Below are positions 1-8,581 of a DNA stretch of 64,000 nt, in pieces; position 1 is the stretch's first letter; each line of letters starts with the position of its first letter. Under the pieces are notes generated by a model, which made no database searches, was not told where the DNA came from, and was given only the letters and a program-made list of their open reading frames with translations. The position numbers were made by a program, and so were the translations under genes. This DNA is from Streptomyces venezuelae. Lineage in GTDB: Bacteria; Actinomycetota; Actinomycetes; Streptomycetales; Streptomycetaceae. The DNA lies in the NCBI RefSeq assembly GCF_008642355.1, contig NZ_CP029193.1, positions 1,698,001 through 1,762,000 of the forward strand. The letters are read 5' to 3'.

Positions 1-60
1 GCTCATGGCGAGGAGCGCGGAGCTCACCGCGGTCAGGCCGGATCGGGGTCCTTGGCTCAT
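1..60 (-). CDS. N-terminus of a probable GAF-domain sensor histidine kinase (runs off left edge)
   Basis: Only the first 20 codons are in the window, reading leftward from an ATG at 58-60 (MSQGPRSGLT...). The frame is open to the edge and has actinomycete codon use. The N-terminal string resembles, from memory, the start of Streptomyces GAF-domain sensor histidine kinases, which sense a signal through GAF domains and phosphorylate a partner regulator. No domain can be checked here. No strong ribosome binding site precedes the ATG, so even the start is tentative. Confidence 0.4.
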   Translation of the reverse strand, partial: MSQGPRSGLTAVSSALLAMS

Positions 61-498
61 GGACCCACGCTACCGGCGGGGTGTGACCGTGCGTATCCGC
101 CCTGTGGAGGCCTGCGCCTAGGGCGCGGGGCCTAGGTCCATGGTCCGTGCGCGCCGCGATGGGCACCCTCACGGAGAGCGTTGCTCGGGCAACTCATGGT
201 GAGACTGTTACGTGTTCGATGTGAGCCCGCGCATAGGACGCACATCACGTACGAAGGTCCCTAGGAGTTAAAGAATCCCTTAATGTCACGGGGATGCGTG
301 CCGTCGGAGGCTTGTGCGGATCGACTGATCCACTATGCGCGATCGTACGTCACACCTTTGCCACAGATTTTTGCTGCCGCTAAGAATTGCTCCCGTCGCT
401 CGGCGCCGCGGTCTCTGCACCGCGGCGTTTTGCCGGAGAAGCACCCTGTCCCCCACCGGTTCAGAGCGACCTCCGCTATCCGAAGAGGTCCATCTCGC
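61..498. other. 438 bp divergent intergenic region with the leader of the transglycosylase gene
   Basis: No convincing gene lies here. A longer frame could open at 283, but its upstream part is AT-richer and out of character for Streptomyces coding DNA. A possible promoter is TTGCTC (182-187) and TGTTAC (206-211) with an 18 bp spacer, which would give a leader of about 280 nt. Muralytic enzyme genes in Streptomyces often carry long regulatory leaders. I looked for the conserved core of the c-di-AMP (ydaO) riboswitch and did not find it. Confidence 0.35.
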
Positions 499-1215
499 AT
501 GTCCAAGCACAGCCTTCCTGGTCATAGTCGCTCGACCGTGACCAAGAGCCAGAAGCTCTCGATCGCCGGTGTCGCCACGCTCGGCGCCGCCGCCCTCGCG
601 TTCTCCCTCGTGCCGGGCAACTCCGAGGCCACCACCCAGGCCGCCGGCGACGTCTCCCCCGTCGCCTTCGCCGCGGGCACCAACGCGCAGCAGGCCGTCC
701 ACGCCAGCGTCTCGAAGCAGCAGTCCAACGCCGACAAGCAGGCCAAGGACGCCGCCGAGAAGGCCGCCGCCGAGAAGAAGAAGGCCGACGAGGCCAAGAA
801 GCGCGCCGACGAGGCCGCCGCGAAGAAGCGGGCCGAGGACGAGCGCAAGGCCAAGGAGGCCGCCAGCCGGGCCGCCGCCCGCAAGCCGGTCTACGCCAAC
901 AACCTCGACGGCTGGATCCGCCAGTCCCTCGACATCATGAAGTCCAAGGGCATCCCCGGCACCTACGAGGGCCTGCACCGCAACATCATCCGTGAGTCCT
1001 CGGGCAACCCGAACGCCGTGAACGGCTGGGACATCAACGCGATCAACGGCACCCCGTCGATCGGCCTGCTCCAGGTCATCAAGCCGACGTTCGACGCCTA
1101 TCACGTCGAGGGCACCTCGACGAACATCTACGACCCGGTCGCCAACATCACGGCCGCGGCCAACTACGCCGCCGACCGGTACGGCTCGATGGACAACGTG
1201 AACGGCGCCTACTGA
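499..1215 (+). CDS. Secreted lytic transglycosylase-like protein (SLT domain)
   Basis: A predicted 238-residue exported peptidoglycan hydrolase. Residues about 18-40 form a hydrophobic signal segment after a basic N-terminus. Residues about 75-130 are an Ala/Lys/Glu-rich region likely to form a coiled coil or wall-spanning spacer. The C-terminal ~100 residues are a goose-lysozyme/SLT-like domain with RESSGNPNAVN, whose glutamate (about residue 166) is the likely catalytic acid, and GLLQVIKPTF. Such enzymes cleave the MurNAc-GlcNAc bond during growth, sporulation or germination. The ATG at 499 is chosen because it opens directly into the signal peptide. A strong hairpin follows the gene. Confidence 0.85.
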   Translation: MSKHSLPGHSRSTVTKSQKLSIAGVATLGAAALAFSLVPGNSEATTQAAGDVSPVAFAAGTNAQQAVHASVSKQQSNADKQAKDAAEKAAAEKKKADEAKKRADEAAAKKRAEDERKAKEAASRAAARKPVYANNLDGWIRQSLDIMKSKGIPGTYEGLHRNIIRESSGNPNAVNGWDINAINGTPSIGLLQVIKPTFDAYHVEGTSTNIYDPVANITAAANYAADRYGSMDNVNGAY

Positions 1216-1273
1216 GCCTTGATCGCCTGATCACTGGACCTCTTCAGCCGACGCTGAGGTTCGCGAGACGCCG

Positions 1274-1305
1274 AAGGGCGGCACCCCGTGCGGGGTGCCG
1301 CCCTT
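1274..1305. terminator. Bidirectional Rho-independent-type terminator
   Basis: A perfect 15 bp inverted repeat: the 5' arm is AAGGGCGGCACCCCG (1274-1288) and the 3' arm CGGGGTGCCGCCCTT (1291-1305), with a 2 nt loop in the fully paired form. It sits between the 3' ends of the convergent transglycosylase and FHA-ABC genes. Confidence 0.8.
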
Positions 1306-1328
1306 CTCGTGTGCCCGAGGGCACCGGG

Positions 1329-3989
1329 TCACTTGCGCATGACCTCCGGCTCGTGGCGGCGCAGCAGGCGCGCGACCGCGAAGCCGCAGATGACGCCGAG
1401 CAGGATCAGGATCGTGATGTTGAGGCCCCACTGGCCCGCGGAGTGCTCCCACAGCGGGTCGAGGTCGTTCGGCTTCTTCGGGTCCCACGGCGGCATGAGG
1501 TGCGCCAGGTCGAGCGTGGCGCCCGCGCCTGCGATGGCCCAGCGGGACGGCATGAGCCAGGCGAACTGCTCCAGGCCGGGCGAGCCGTAGATCTGGAAGA
1601 GGACGCCGGTGAACACGACCTGGACGATCGCGAACATGACCAGGAGCGGCATGGTCTTCTCGGAGGTCTTCACCAGCGAGGAGATGACCAGGCCGAACAT
1701 CATCGACGTGAAGCCGAGCGCGATGATCGTCAGGCAGATCTCCGCGGCCGGGGGCATGATGAGGCCCTCTTCCGGCAGCTCGCGGGGGGCGAAGCCGATG
1801 CCGCAGATGATGACGCCCTGGAGGGCCGTGATCACGCCGAGGACGATGACCTTGGACATCAGGTACGCCGAGCGGGACAGGCCGGTGGCCCGTTCCCGTT
1901 CGTAGATGACCCGTTCCTTGATCAGCTCACGTACGGAGTTGGCCGCGCCGGAGAAGCACATGCCGACCGCGAGGATCAGCATGATGGTGCCGGCGTCCCC
2001 GTTGAACTTGACCGGCGGTTTCGGTGGCGCGAGGCCGAAGTCGGCCGGGATCACGACGCTGACGATGCCGAGGACCGCGGGCAGGATCACCATCAGGCCC
2101 ATGAAGCCCTTGTCGGAGGCGATCACGGAGACGTAGCGCCGGATCAGGGTCCACAGCTGTGACCCCCAGCCCTGCGGTTTCGGTGGCCTGACCGCCTGCG
2201 GCGGCGGCATCTGTACGGACTGCGCGGCGACGGCGTCGATGTCCGCGGCGTACATCTGGTAGTGCTGCGAGCCCTTCCAGCGGCCCGCCCAGTCGTAGTC
2301 GCGGTAGTTCTCGAAGGCGGAGAAGACGTCGGCCCAGGTGCTGTAGCCGAAGAAGTTGAGGGCTTCCTCCGGCGGGCCGAAGTACGCCACCGAACCGCCG
2401 GGCGCCATCACCAGGAGCTTGTCGCAGATCGCCAGCTCGGCGACCGAGTGCGTGACGACGAGGACCGTGCGGCCGTCGTCGGCGAGGCCGCGCAGGAGCT
2501 GCATGACGTCGCGGTCCATGCCCGGGTCGAGGCCGGAGGTCGGCTCGTCCAGGAAGATCAGCGAGGGCTTGGTCAGGAGCTCCAGGGCCACCGACACGCG
2601 CTTGCGCTGGCCGCCGGAGAGGGAGGTGACCTTCTTCTCCTTGTGGATGTCCAGCTTGAGCTCGCGCAGCACCTCGTCGATGCGGGACTCGCGCTCGGCC
2701 TCCGTGGTGTCGGCCGGGAAGCGCAGCTTGGCCGCGTACTTGAGGGCCTTCTTGACGGTCAGCTCCTTGTGCAGGATGTCGTCCTGCGGGACCAGACCGA
2801 TGCGCTGACGCAGCTCGGCGAACTGCTTGTAGAGGTTCCTGTTGTCGTACAGGACGTCGCCCTGGTTGGCGGGCCGGTAGCCGGTGAGCGCCTTGAGCAG
2901 GGTGGACTTGCCGGAACCCGAGGGGCCGATGACCGCGATCAGCGACTTCTCCGGGACGCCGAAGGAGACGTCCTTGAGGATCTGCTTGCCGCCGTCGACC
3001 GTGACCGTGAGGTGGCGGGCCGAGAAGGAGACGTCACCGGTGTCGACGAACTCCTCGAGCTGTCCGCCGACGATGCGGAAGGTCGAGTGGCCGACGCCGA
3101 CGATGTCGTTCGGGCCGATGGTGACCGTGGAGGACTTCGCGATCGGCTGGCCGTTGACGTACGTGCCGTTGTGGGACCCGAGGTCGTGGATCTCGAAGCG
3201 GCCGTCGGGCGTCGCCGTGAACTCGGCGTGGTGGCGCGAGACCTGCAGGTCGGAGACGACCAGCTCGTTCTCGAGCGCACGGCCGATCCGCATCTTGCGG
3301 CCCAGGGCCAGCTGGTGGAACGTCGTCGGGCTGCGGTCGCCGTGGACCGGCGGGGCCCCCGCGACGCCGCCGGAACCCGGAGTTTTCTGTACGTACTGCT
3401 CGGACGGGCCGCCCTGCTGCGGGGGCACGTGCGACTGGTGCTGCTGCTGAGGCGGCTGCTGCTGGTGCACCGGCGCCTGGTGCTGCTGCGGCGGCTGCTG
3501 TTGCTGCTGCCAGCCCTGCTGCTGCGGCTGGTACGGGGCCTGCTGCTGGGGTGCCTGCTGCTGCGCTGCCTGAGCGGCCCAGCCGGGTGCTTCCTGCTGG
3601 TGCTGCTGGGGCGCGTGCTGCTGAGCGTGCTGCGGCGTGGAGACGGCCGCGGCCGCGGCGCCACCGGACACGTTCACCAGCGGACCGTCGGTCGCGTTGC
3701 CGAGGTGCACGGCCGTGCCCGGACCGATTTCCATCTGGTGGATCCGCTGGCCCTGCACGAAGGTGCCATTGGTGCTGCCGTGGTCCTCGATGATCCAACT
3801 ACGGCCGCTCCAGCTGATCGTCGCATGACGCCAGGACACCCTGGCGTCGTCGAGCGAGATATCCCCCTGCGGATCACGTCCGAGGGTGTACGGCCTGGAC
3901 GCGTCGAGCGTCCAGGTCCTGCCATTCAATTCCAGTACGAGTTCCGGCACTCCATGCCCCACTGAGTTGTCCCCCGAGCTAGCCCCCAT
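1329..3989 (-). CDS. FHA-domain ABC transporter, fused ATPase and ABC-2 permease (Rv1747-like)
   Basis: An 886-residue half-type exporter. A first FHA domain (about residues 16-105, with GRDP, SWRHA and GSTNGT) is followed by a Gln/Pro-rich linker (about 110-200) and a second FHA domain (about 225-305, with GRALENEL, SRHHA and GSHNGT). The ABC ATPase (about 320-545) has Walker A GPSGSGKST (355-363), signature LSGGQ (457-461) and Walker B LIFLDEP. An ABCG-like membrane domain with about six helices (620-880) ends the protein. FHA domains bind phosphothreonine, and in Mycobacterium Rv1747 they are targets of Ser/Thr kinases, so kinase control of export is likely. The substrate is unknown. The start at 3989 (ATG) leaves a short tail before the first FHA domain. 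Confidence 0.9.
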   Translation of the reverse strand: MGASSGDNSVGHGVPELVLELNGRTWTLDASRPYTLGRDPQGDISLDDARVSWRHATISWSGRSWIIEDHGSTNGTFVQGQRIHQMEIGPGTAVHLGNATDGPLVNVSGGAAAAAVSTPQHAQQHAPQQHQQEAPGWAAQAAQQQAPQQQAPYQPQQQGWQQQQQPPQQHQAPVHQQQPPQQQHQSHVPPQQGGPSEQYVQKTPGSGGVAGAPPVHGDRSPTTFHQLALGRKMRIGRALENELVVSDLQVSRHHAEFTATPDGRFEIHDLGSHNGTYVNGQPIAKSSTVTIGPNDIVGVGHSTFRIVGGQLEEFVDTGDVSFSARHLTVTVDGGKQILKDVSFGVPEKSLIAVIGPSGSGKSTLLKALTGYRPANQGDVLYDNRNLYKQFAELRQRIGLVPQDDILHKELTVKKALKYAAKLRFPADTTEAERESRIDEVLRELKLDIHKEKKVTSLSGGQRKRVSVALELLTKPSLIFLDEPTSGLDPGMDRDVMQLLRGLADDGRTVLVVTHSVAELAICDKLLVMAPGGSVAYFGPPEEALNFFGYSTWADVFSAFENYRDYDWAGRWKGSQHYQMYAADIDAVAAQSVQMPPPQAVRPPKPQGWGSQLWTLIRRYVSVIASDKGFMGLMVILPAVLGIVSVVIPADFGLAPPKPPVKFNGDAGTIMLILAVGMCFSGAANSVRELIKERVIYERERATGLSRSAYLMSKVIVLGVITALQGVIICGIGFAPRELPEEGLIMPPAAEICLTIIALGFTSMMFGLVISSLVKTSEKTMPLLVMFAIVQVVFTGVLFQIYGSPGLEQFAWLMPSRWAIAGAGATLDLAHLMPPWDPKKPNDLDPLWEHSAGQWGLNITILILLGVICGFAVARLLRRHEPEVMRK

Positions 3990-4216
3990 CGATGGGGAGT
4001 CTAGGGATGTCGAACATCGGGAGGAACTATTTCAGGCGGAGGGCTCTGACCGAAAGTCGGGCCTTGTGAAGACTGCGTACGCGCGTGACGGGTTGCCCCG
4101 TTGACGGAGAAGAAATCGCCCCGGAGAGTAGTAAGCGCCCACCAGTGCATACGGATCATGCTCATTGAGAGCATTAAGTGCATTCAGGGCAACGCGCTGC
4201 GGTCCGGGGGGTCCTG

Positions 4217-6070
4217 ATGCAGGCCGAGGAACGGAACGGCGAGAGCCGGGGCGTGCGGTGGGGCGATGTGCTGCTCTCCGCGATCGCCGCGGTCAGTTGG
4301 GCGCTGGTGGGCATGGCGGGGACGGCCGCGCTCGCCCTGCATCTGCTCGGCGCGGACGCGGTGGCCGCGCTCGGGCCGCTGACGGCGGCCACCGTCGCAC
4401 TGGGCGCGGGAGGTTCGGTCACGCCGTCCGGCGACGTCTCCGCCTTCGGTCTGGACGACGCCGAGGCGACCACGACAGTCGATATTGCGCCACTCGGTGT
4501 GGGTTTGGTCGGAGCGCTCCTGCTCGCCCACTTCTTCTTGCGTTCGCTGCGTGGGGCGGGGGTCGTGATCTCTCCCGCCGAACTCGTCGCGCGTGCGGGT
4601 GCGGTGATCGTCCTCTTCCTCGGGATGCTCGCGGGGCTCGCCTGGGTCGGTCACGACCTCGTCACGATCGACGGCGAGCAGCTCGGGATCGACAAGGGAA
4701 TCGAGAAGGGCATCGACGAGCTGCCGGGCGGTATCGGCGACAAGCTGCCCGGTGGAATCGGCGACATCGGTGGACTGCTCCCCGGCCGGCTCGGGGATCT
4801 CGTGGACGCGAAGGCGTCGGTCGGGTTCACGGTCGACACGGGGCCGACGCTGCTCGGCGGCGCGGTCTGGGTGACCGGCGTCCTCCTCATCGCCCTCCTC
4901 GCCTCGCGCCGCACGCCGTTGCCGCGCGCTGCGGACGGCCTGCACCGGGTGGTGCGTCCTGCCGTGTCCGCGCTGGTCACGGTGGCGCTGACGGCGGTCG
5001 CCGCGGGGTTCGCCGCGGCGGCGTACGCGATGATCGGCGACGACCATCCGAAGCGGATCGCGGGCGCGGCGCTGCTCGGGGCGCCGAACGGGGTGTGGCT
5101 CGGGCTGCCGGTCGGCCTCTTCGTCCCGTGGGACGGCAGGGCGACGGGCGCGCTCACACGCTTCCTGCCGGACCCGGTGGACGACCTCCTGACGGGTCCC
5201 TCCGACCAGGCCCTGACCCTCGGCCGACTCGCCGAACTCGACGGCAGGGTATGGCTGTTGGGGGTCGCGGCGGCCATGGCGATGCTTTTCGCGGGCGTGC
5301 TGACGGCGGTACGCACTCCACGCGCCCGGGACACGTTGTCCGCGGCGGGGTTCGCGGGGCGGTGCGGGGTACGCCTCGCGGTCGTGACCGCGCTGGGCCT
5401 GCCGCTCCTGGTGTGGCTGACGGAGGTCTCGGCGGACGCCTCGCTCTCCGTGTTCGGCTTCGACGCGTTCGACGCGGGGATCGAGGTGCACGGACGGGTG
5501 GGGATGGCGGCGCTGCTGGGTGCGGCGTGGGGGTTCGGGGCGGGGCTGGCGGGGGCGGGGCTCGCGTTGCTCACGGGGGCGGCGGGTGGCCGGGCGGCAC
5601 CCTTGGCCCTCGCCTCCGGCGCGGGGGGTCTACCCGGGGGTCGGGGTTCCGCTGCCGTGCCTGCGGGGGCGGGGGCGTATGTGGTTGGGGATTCCGGGGC
5701 GGGGCCGTATGCGCCTCGGAATCCGGAGGCGGGGCCGTACGGGCCCGGCGATTCGGGGGCGGGACCGTACGCGCCCAGGGCGCCGTACCGGCCGCCGAAC
5801 CCGGATACGAACCCGTACTTGCGCACGGATTCGAGGGCCGCGGGGGCGGCGAGGTCTGGTGGGCCACCGGGGGCTGGGCGCCCGCCGGAGTCCCCTCATG
5901 AGGCGCCGCTCCCTTCGGGCTCCGACCGGGACGTCTCCGGCGCCCCCACCGTCCGGGGTCCGGTGGTCCCTCCTCCCCCACCATCCCGACGCCGCTCCCG
6001 CTCCGCAGACTGGCCACCCCCGCCTCCACCTCCGCCACCACCCCCTAAGACCCCGCGGAGGCCCGACTGA
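4217..6070 (+). CDS. Streptophobe family polytopic membrane protein
   Basis: A predicted 617-residue membrane protein. The first ~450 residues hold about ten hydrophobic segments. An internal Gly/Asp/Ile loop around residues 155-195 repeats KGIEKGID and GGIGD-type motifs. It matches the actinomycete streptophobe family, whose function is not known. The C-terminal ~130 residues are a soluble Pro/Gly-rich tail containing three decapeptide repeats of the type GDSGAGPYAP and ending in a run of eleven prolines. The ATG at 4217 is preferred over an upstream GTG at 4178 because a G-rich ribosome binding site (GGGGGG) lies just before it. It is transcribed divergently from the FHA-ABC gene. Confidence 0.75.
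   Translation: MQAEERNGESRGVRWGDVLLSAIAAVSWALVGMAGTAALALHLLGADAVAALGPLTAATVALGAGGSVTPSGDVSAFGLDDAEATTTVDIAPLGVGLVGALLLAHFFLRSLRGAGVVISPAELVARAGAVIVLFLGMLAGLAWVGHDLVTIDGEQLGIDKGIEKGIDELPGGIGDKLPGGIGDIGGLLPGRLGDLVDAKASVGFTVDTGPTLLGGAVWVTGVLLIALLASRRTPLPRAADGLHRVVRPAVSALVTVALTAVAAGFAAAAYAMIGDDHPKRIAGAALLGAPNGVWLGLPVGLFVPWDGRATGALTRFLPDPVDDLLTGPSDQALTLGRLAELDGRVWLLGVAAAMAMLFAGVLTAVRTPRARDTLSAAGFAGRCGVRLAVVTALGLPLLVWLTEVSADASLSVFGFDAFDAGIEVHGRVGMAALLGAAWGFGAGLAGAGLALLTGAAGGRAAPLALASGAGGLPGGRGSAAVPAGAGAYVVGDSGAGPYAPRNPEAGPYGPGDSGAGPYAPRAPYRPPNPDTNPYLRTDSRAAGAARSGGPPGAGRPPESPHEAPLPSGSDRDVSGAPTVRGPVVPPPPPSRRRSRSADWPPPPPPPPPPPKTPRRPD
5689..5778 (+). repeat. Three tandem 30 bp units inside the streptophobe gene
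   Basis: Three imperfect 30 bp copies (5689-5718, 5719-5748, 5749-5778) encode decapeptides of the form (G/R)(D/N)(S/P)(G/E)AGPY(A/G)P. The period keeps the reading frame, so copy number could change without a frameshift. Confidence 0.7.
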
Positions 6071-6701
6071 ACGGTCTCCGGCACCGTGGGCTGTGCCGCC
6101 CCCGGCACCGTGGGCTGTGCCCACCCGTGCCGCCCTGCGGCACGCCTGCCCACAGCGGGAGGGCGGGGCGCGGCGAGCGGCCCCGACGGTGAGGTCACGT
6201 TGCGGGGTGCACCAGCGGGGCGCAAGGCTTCCATCGGCGGAGCTCGCCGCCCCTGGGCGGCGAGCGAGACGGGCCATCGGCTCGACGGGCACGTCACCCC
6301 GCAAGGCAGACGGGCCGGAGCGGGTGAGCAACGGCGGGCCGTCGGCTTTGGGCGGCACCTTGCGTCACGAGGGGGTGCACGGGCGGGATGATCGGTCTCC
6401 ATGGTGGGCCTCGCCTCGAAGAAGCGGGCCGGACGGGCGATGGGCTTCGGCGGGTACGTCGGCCCGCGAAGCAAACGGGGCGGTTGGCCGCAGGTGCTCT
6501 TCGGGGCAGGCGGGGAGGCTGCGGCGTTGGTTCCTGGCGGTGCCTTGCGCCGCGGGTGCCCGGGTGGGTGCGGGAACCGGTTCGGAGCCACGGGCGGCGT
6601 CCGGCGGACGGACTGGGGGAATCGGGACGGAGTCACCGGGGCGTCCGGCAGGCGGACTGGCGGGCGGGCGCGAGAAGAGGGCGGATACCGTAGGGATCAC
6701 C
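6071..6701. other. 631 bp gap with repeats and no convincing gene
   Basis: The region between the streptophobe gene and serB is GC-rich and open in several frames, but no frame shows a ribosome binding site, a recognisable domain or the codon periodicity of the flanking genes. It starts with a direct-repeat/hairpin element (6078-6156). It then contains two loosely similar halves (about 6260-6350 and 6430-6510) sharing motifs such as ACGGGC(C/G)AT and CGGCGGG. It may be an accumulation of dispersed Streptomyces intergenic repeats. Confidence 0.5.
6078..6156. repeat. Direct repeat plus hairpin resembling a dispersed Streptomyces intergenic element
   Basis: The 20 bp unit CCGGCACCGTGGGCTGTGCC occurs at 6078-6097 and again at 6102-6121. 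The second copy leads into a hairpin with GTGCCG (6126-6131) pairing to CGGCAC (6137-6142), and GCTGTG (6114-6119) pairing to CACAGC (6150-6155) as an outer stem. From memory, similar GTGGGCAGGCGTGCCGCAGG-type elements recur between Streptomyces genes. That recurrence cannot be tested here. Confidence 0.55.
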
Positions 6702-7916
6702 ATGAGTGCTTCGCAGCCCCCTCAGCCCGCCGACATCCCGACGCTCCTCGTCAAGATCTTCGGCAAGGACCGCCCCGGCATCACCGCCGGGCTCTTCGAC
6801 ACCCTCGCCGCCTACTCCGTCGACGTCGTCGACATCGAGCAGGTCGTCACCCGCGGCCGGATCGTGCTGTGCGCGCTCGTGACCGAGCCGCCCGCCGGCC
6901 TGGAGGGTGATCTGCGCGCCACCGTCCACAGCTGGGCGGAGTCCATGAAGATGCAGGCCGAGATCATCTCGGGCATCGGCGACAACAGGCCGCGAGGCCT
7001 CGGCCGTTCGCTGGTGACCGTCCTCGGCCACCCGCTGACCTCCGAGTCGACGGCCGCGATCGCCGCGAGCATCACCGCCACCGGCGGCAACATCGACCGT
7101 ATCTTCCGGCTCGCCAAGTACCCCGTCACCGCGGTCGAGTTCGCGGTGTCCGGCACCGAGACGGAGCCGCTGCGCACCGCCCTCGCCATAGAGGCCGCGC
7201 GGCTCGGCGTGGACGTCGCGGTCGTGGCGGCGGGCCTGCACCGCCGCGCCCAGCGCCTGGTCGTGATGGACGTCGACTCGACGCTCATCCAGGACGAGGT
7301 CATCGAACTCTTCGCCGCGCACGCCGGATGCGAGGCCGAGGTCGCCGAGGTGACGGCGGCTGCGATGCGCGGGGAGCTGGACTTCGAGCAGTCGCTGCAC
7401 GCCCGCGTCGCGCTCCTCGCGGGTCTCGACGCCTCGGTCGTGGACAAGGTCCGCTCCGAGGTCCGGCTCACGCCGGGCGCCCGCACCCTGATCCGCACCC
7501 TCAAGCGCCTCGGCTACCAAGTGGGCGTCGTCTCGGGCGGTTTCACCCAGGTCACCGACGACCTGAAGGAACGTCTCGGCCTCGACTTCGCCCAGGCCAA
7601 CACCCTGGAGATCGTCGACGGCAAGCTGACCGGCAAGGTGACCGGCGAGATCGTCGACCGCGCGGGCAAGGCCCGGCTGCTGCGCCGCTTCGCCACGGAG
7701 GCCGGTGTCCCGCTGGAGCAGACCGTCGCGATCGGCGACGGCGCGAACGACCTGGACATGCTGAACGCGGCGGGCCTCGGCGTCGCCTTCAACGCCAAGC
7801 CCGTGGTCCGCGAGGCGGCGCACACCGCGGTGAACGTCCCCTTCCTGGACACCGTCCTCTACCTCCTCGGCATCACCCGCGAAGAGGTCGAGGCGGCGGA
7901 CACTCACACCGACTGA
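6702..7916 (+). CDS. serB: Phosphoserine phosphatase SerB
   Basis: A 404-residue enzyme for the last step of serine synthesis, converting O-phosphoserine to serine in the cytoplasm. The N-terminal ~180 residues form two ACT-like domains (the first begins LLVKIFGKDRPGIT), as in mycobacterial SerB2, and may bind serine for feedback control. The C-terminal HAD domain has motif I MDVDSTLI (nucleophile D190, acid/base D192), SGGFTQV (motif II) and GDGANDLDML (motif IV). The ATG at 6702 opens directly into the ACT domain. Earlier in-frame codons lie in the repeat-bearing gap and are not supported. Confidence 0.95.
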   Translation: MSASQPPQPADIPTLLVKIFGKDRPGITAGLFDTLAAYSVDVVDIEQVVTRGRIVLCALVTEPPAGLEGDLRATVHSWAESMKMQAEIISGIGDNRPRGLGRSLVTVLGHPLTSESTAAIAASITATGGNIDRIFRLAKYPVTAVEFAVSGTETEPLRTALAIEAARLGVDVAVVAAGLHRRAQRLVVMDVDSTLIQDEVIELFAAHAGCEAEVAEVTAAAMRGELDFEQSLHARVALLAGLDASVVDKVRSEVRLTPGARTLIRTLKRLGYQVGVVSGGFTQVTDDLKERLGLDFAQANTLEIVDGKLTGKVTGEIVDRAGKARLLRRFATEAGVPLEQTVAIGDGANDLDMLNAAGLGVAFNAKPVVREAAHTAVNVPFLDTVLYLLGITREEVEAADTHTD

Positions 7917-7920
7917 GGAC

Positions 7921-7953
7921 AAGGGCCCGGCACCGTGACGGTGCCGGGCCCTT
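7921..7953 (+). terminator. Terminator of serB
   Basis: A perfect 15 bp stem: AAGGGCCCGGCACCG (7921-7935) and its complement (7939-7953), with a TGA loop and a short T run. It lies five bases after the serB stop and 22 bases before the 3' end of the convergent phosphatase gene, so it can serve both. Confidence 0.85.
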
Positions 7954-7974
7954 TTCTACGGGCGGGGGGAGTGA

Positions 7975-8493
7975 CTACTCGGACGGCGCCCAGTAGTCGA
8001 CGAGCGTGGCCACGCCGGGCTCCAGCGCCTTCCACGAACCGGAGTACGTCAGGACGGCGAAGGCCGCGGTCGGGAAGCCCCTGCGGTTGAGCCGTTCCCT
8101 GGCGTCACCCTCGGTGCTCCCGGCGAGGACGTCGGTAAGACCCTGGATGCCGGGGTTGTGGCCGATCAGGACGAGGTTCTGCACGTCGTCCGGGGTTTCG
8201 TTGAGCACGGCGATCAGCTCACCGGGAGAGGCTTCGTACACCCGATCCTCGTAGACGGTCTTCGGCCGCTGCGGGAGTTCCTGGACGGCGAGCTTCCAGG
8301 TCTCACGGGTCCGGGTGGCGGTCGAGCAGAGGGCCAGGTCGAAGGCGATGCCGCTGTCGGCCAGCTTGCGCCCGGCGACGGGTGCGTCCCGGCGTCCGCG
8401 CTCGGCGAGCGGCCTCTCGTGGTCGGAAACCTGCGGCCAGTCGGCCTTCGCATGCCGGAAGAGGACAATCCTGCGGGGTTCTGCGACGCTCAT
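7975..8493 (-). CDS. SixA-like histidine phosphatase family protein
   Basis: A 172-residue protein of the phosphoglycerate-mutase/histidine phosphatase superfamily. The catalytic RHxK-type motif is in IVLFRHAKAD (His about residue 14), and a second conserved histidine is in LIGHNPGI (about residue 115). The RHAK form and small size match SixA, which removes phosphate from phosphohistidine in E. coli phosphorelays. The partner here is unknown and the reaction is inferred from the family. The ATG start is at 8491-8493. Confidence 0.85.
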   Translation of the reverse strand: MSVAEPRRIVLFRHAKADWPQVSDHERPLAERGRRDAPVAGRKLADSGIAFDLALCSTATRTRETWKLAVQELPQRPKTVYEDRVYEASPGELIAVLNETPDDVQNLVLIGHNPGIQGLTDVLAGSTEGDARERLNRRGFPTAAFAVLTYSGSWKALEPGVATLVDYWAPSE

Positions 8494-8581
8494 GCTTCCC
8501 AGCTTCGCATGAAACGCGCCACGGGGCGCAGGGAGTTGGTGCGGTCTCCCGGCGCGGGTGACGACGCCCCCGTGAACGGCC

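Noticed and set aside
200..498. Possible c-di-AMP (ydaO) riboswitch in the transglycosylase leader
   Set aside because: The conserved GAACCCGTCAGCTAACC-like core is not present, so only a generic leader is claimed.
2262..3965. A 567-codon plus-strand frame opposite the FHA-ABC gene
   Set aside because: Its composition mirrors the Gln/Pro linker and ATPase codons of the minus-strand gene; no domain is present.
6365..6703. A 112-codon minus-strand frame in the serB upstream gap
   Set aside because: Translation is Pro/Arg/Ala-rich without domains and lies in repeat-like DNA; kept only as part of the described gap.
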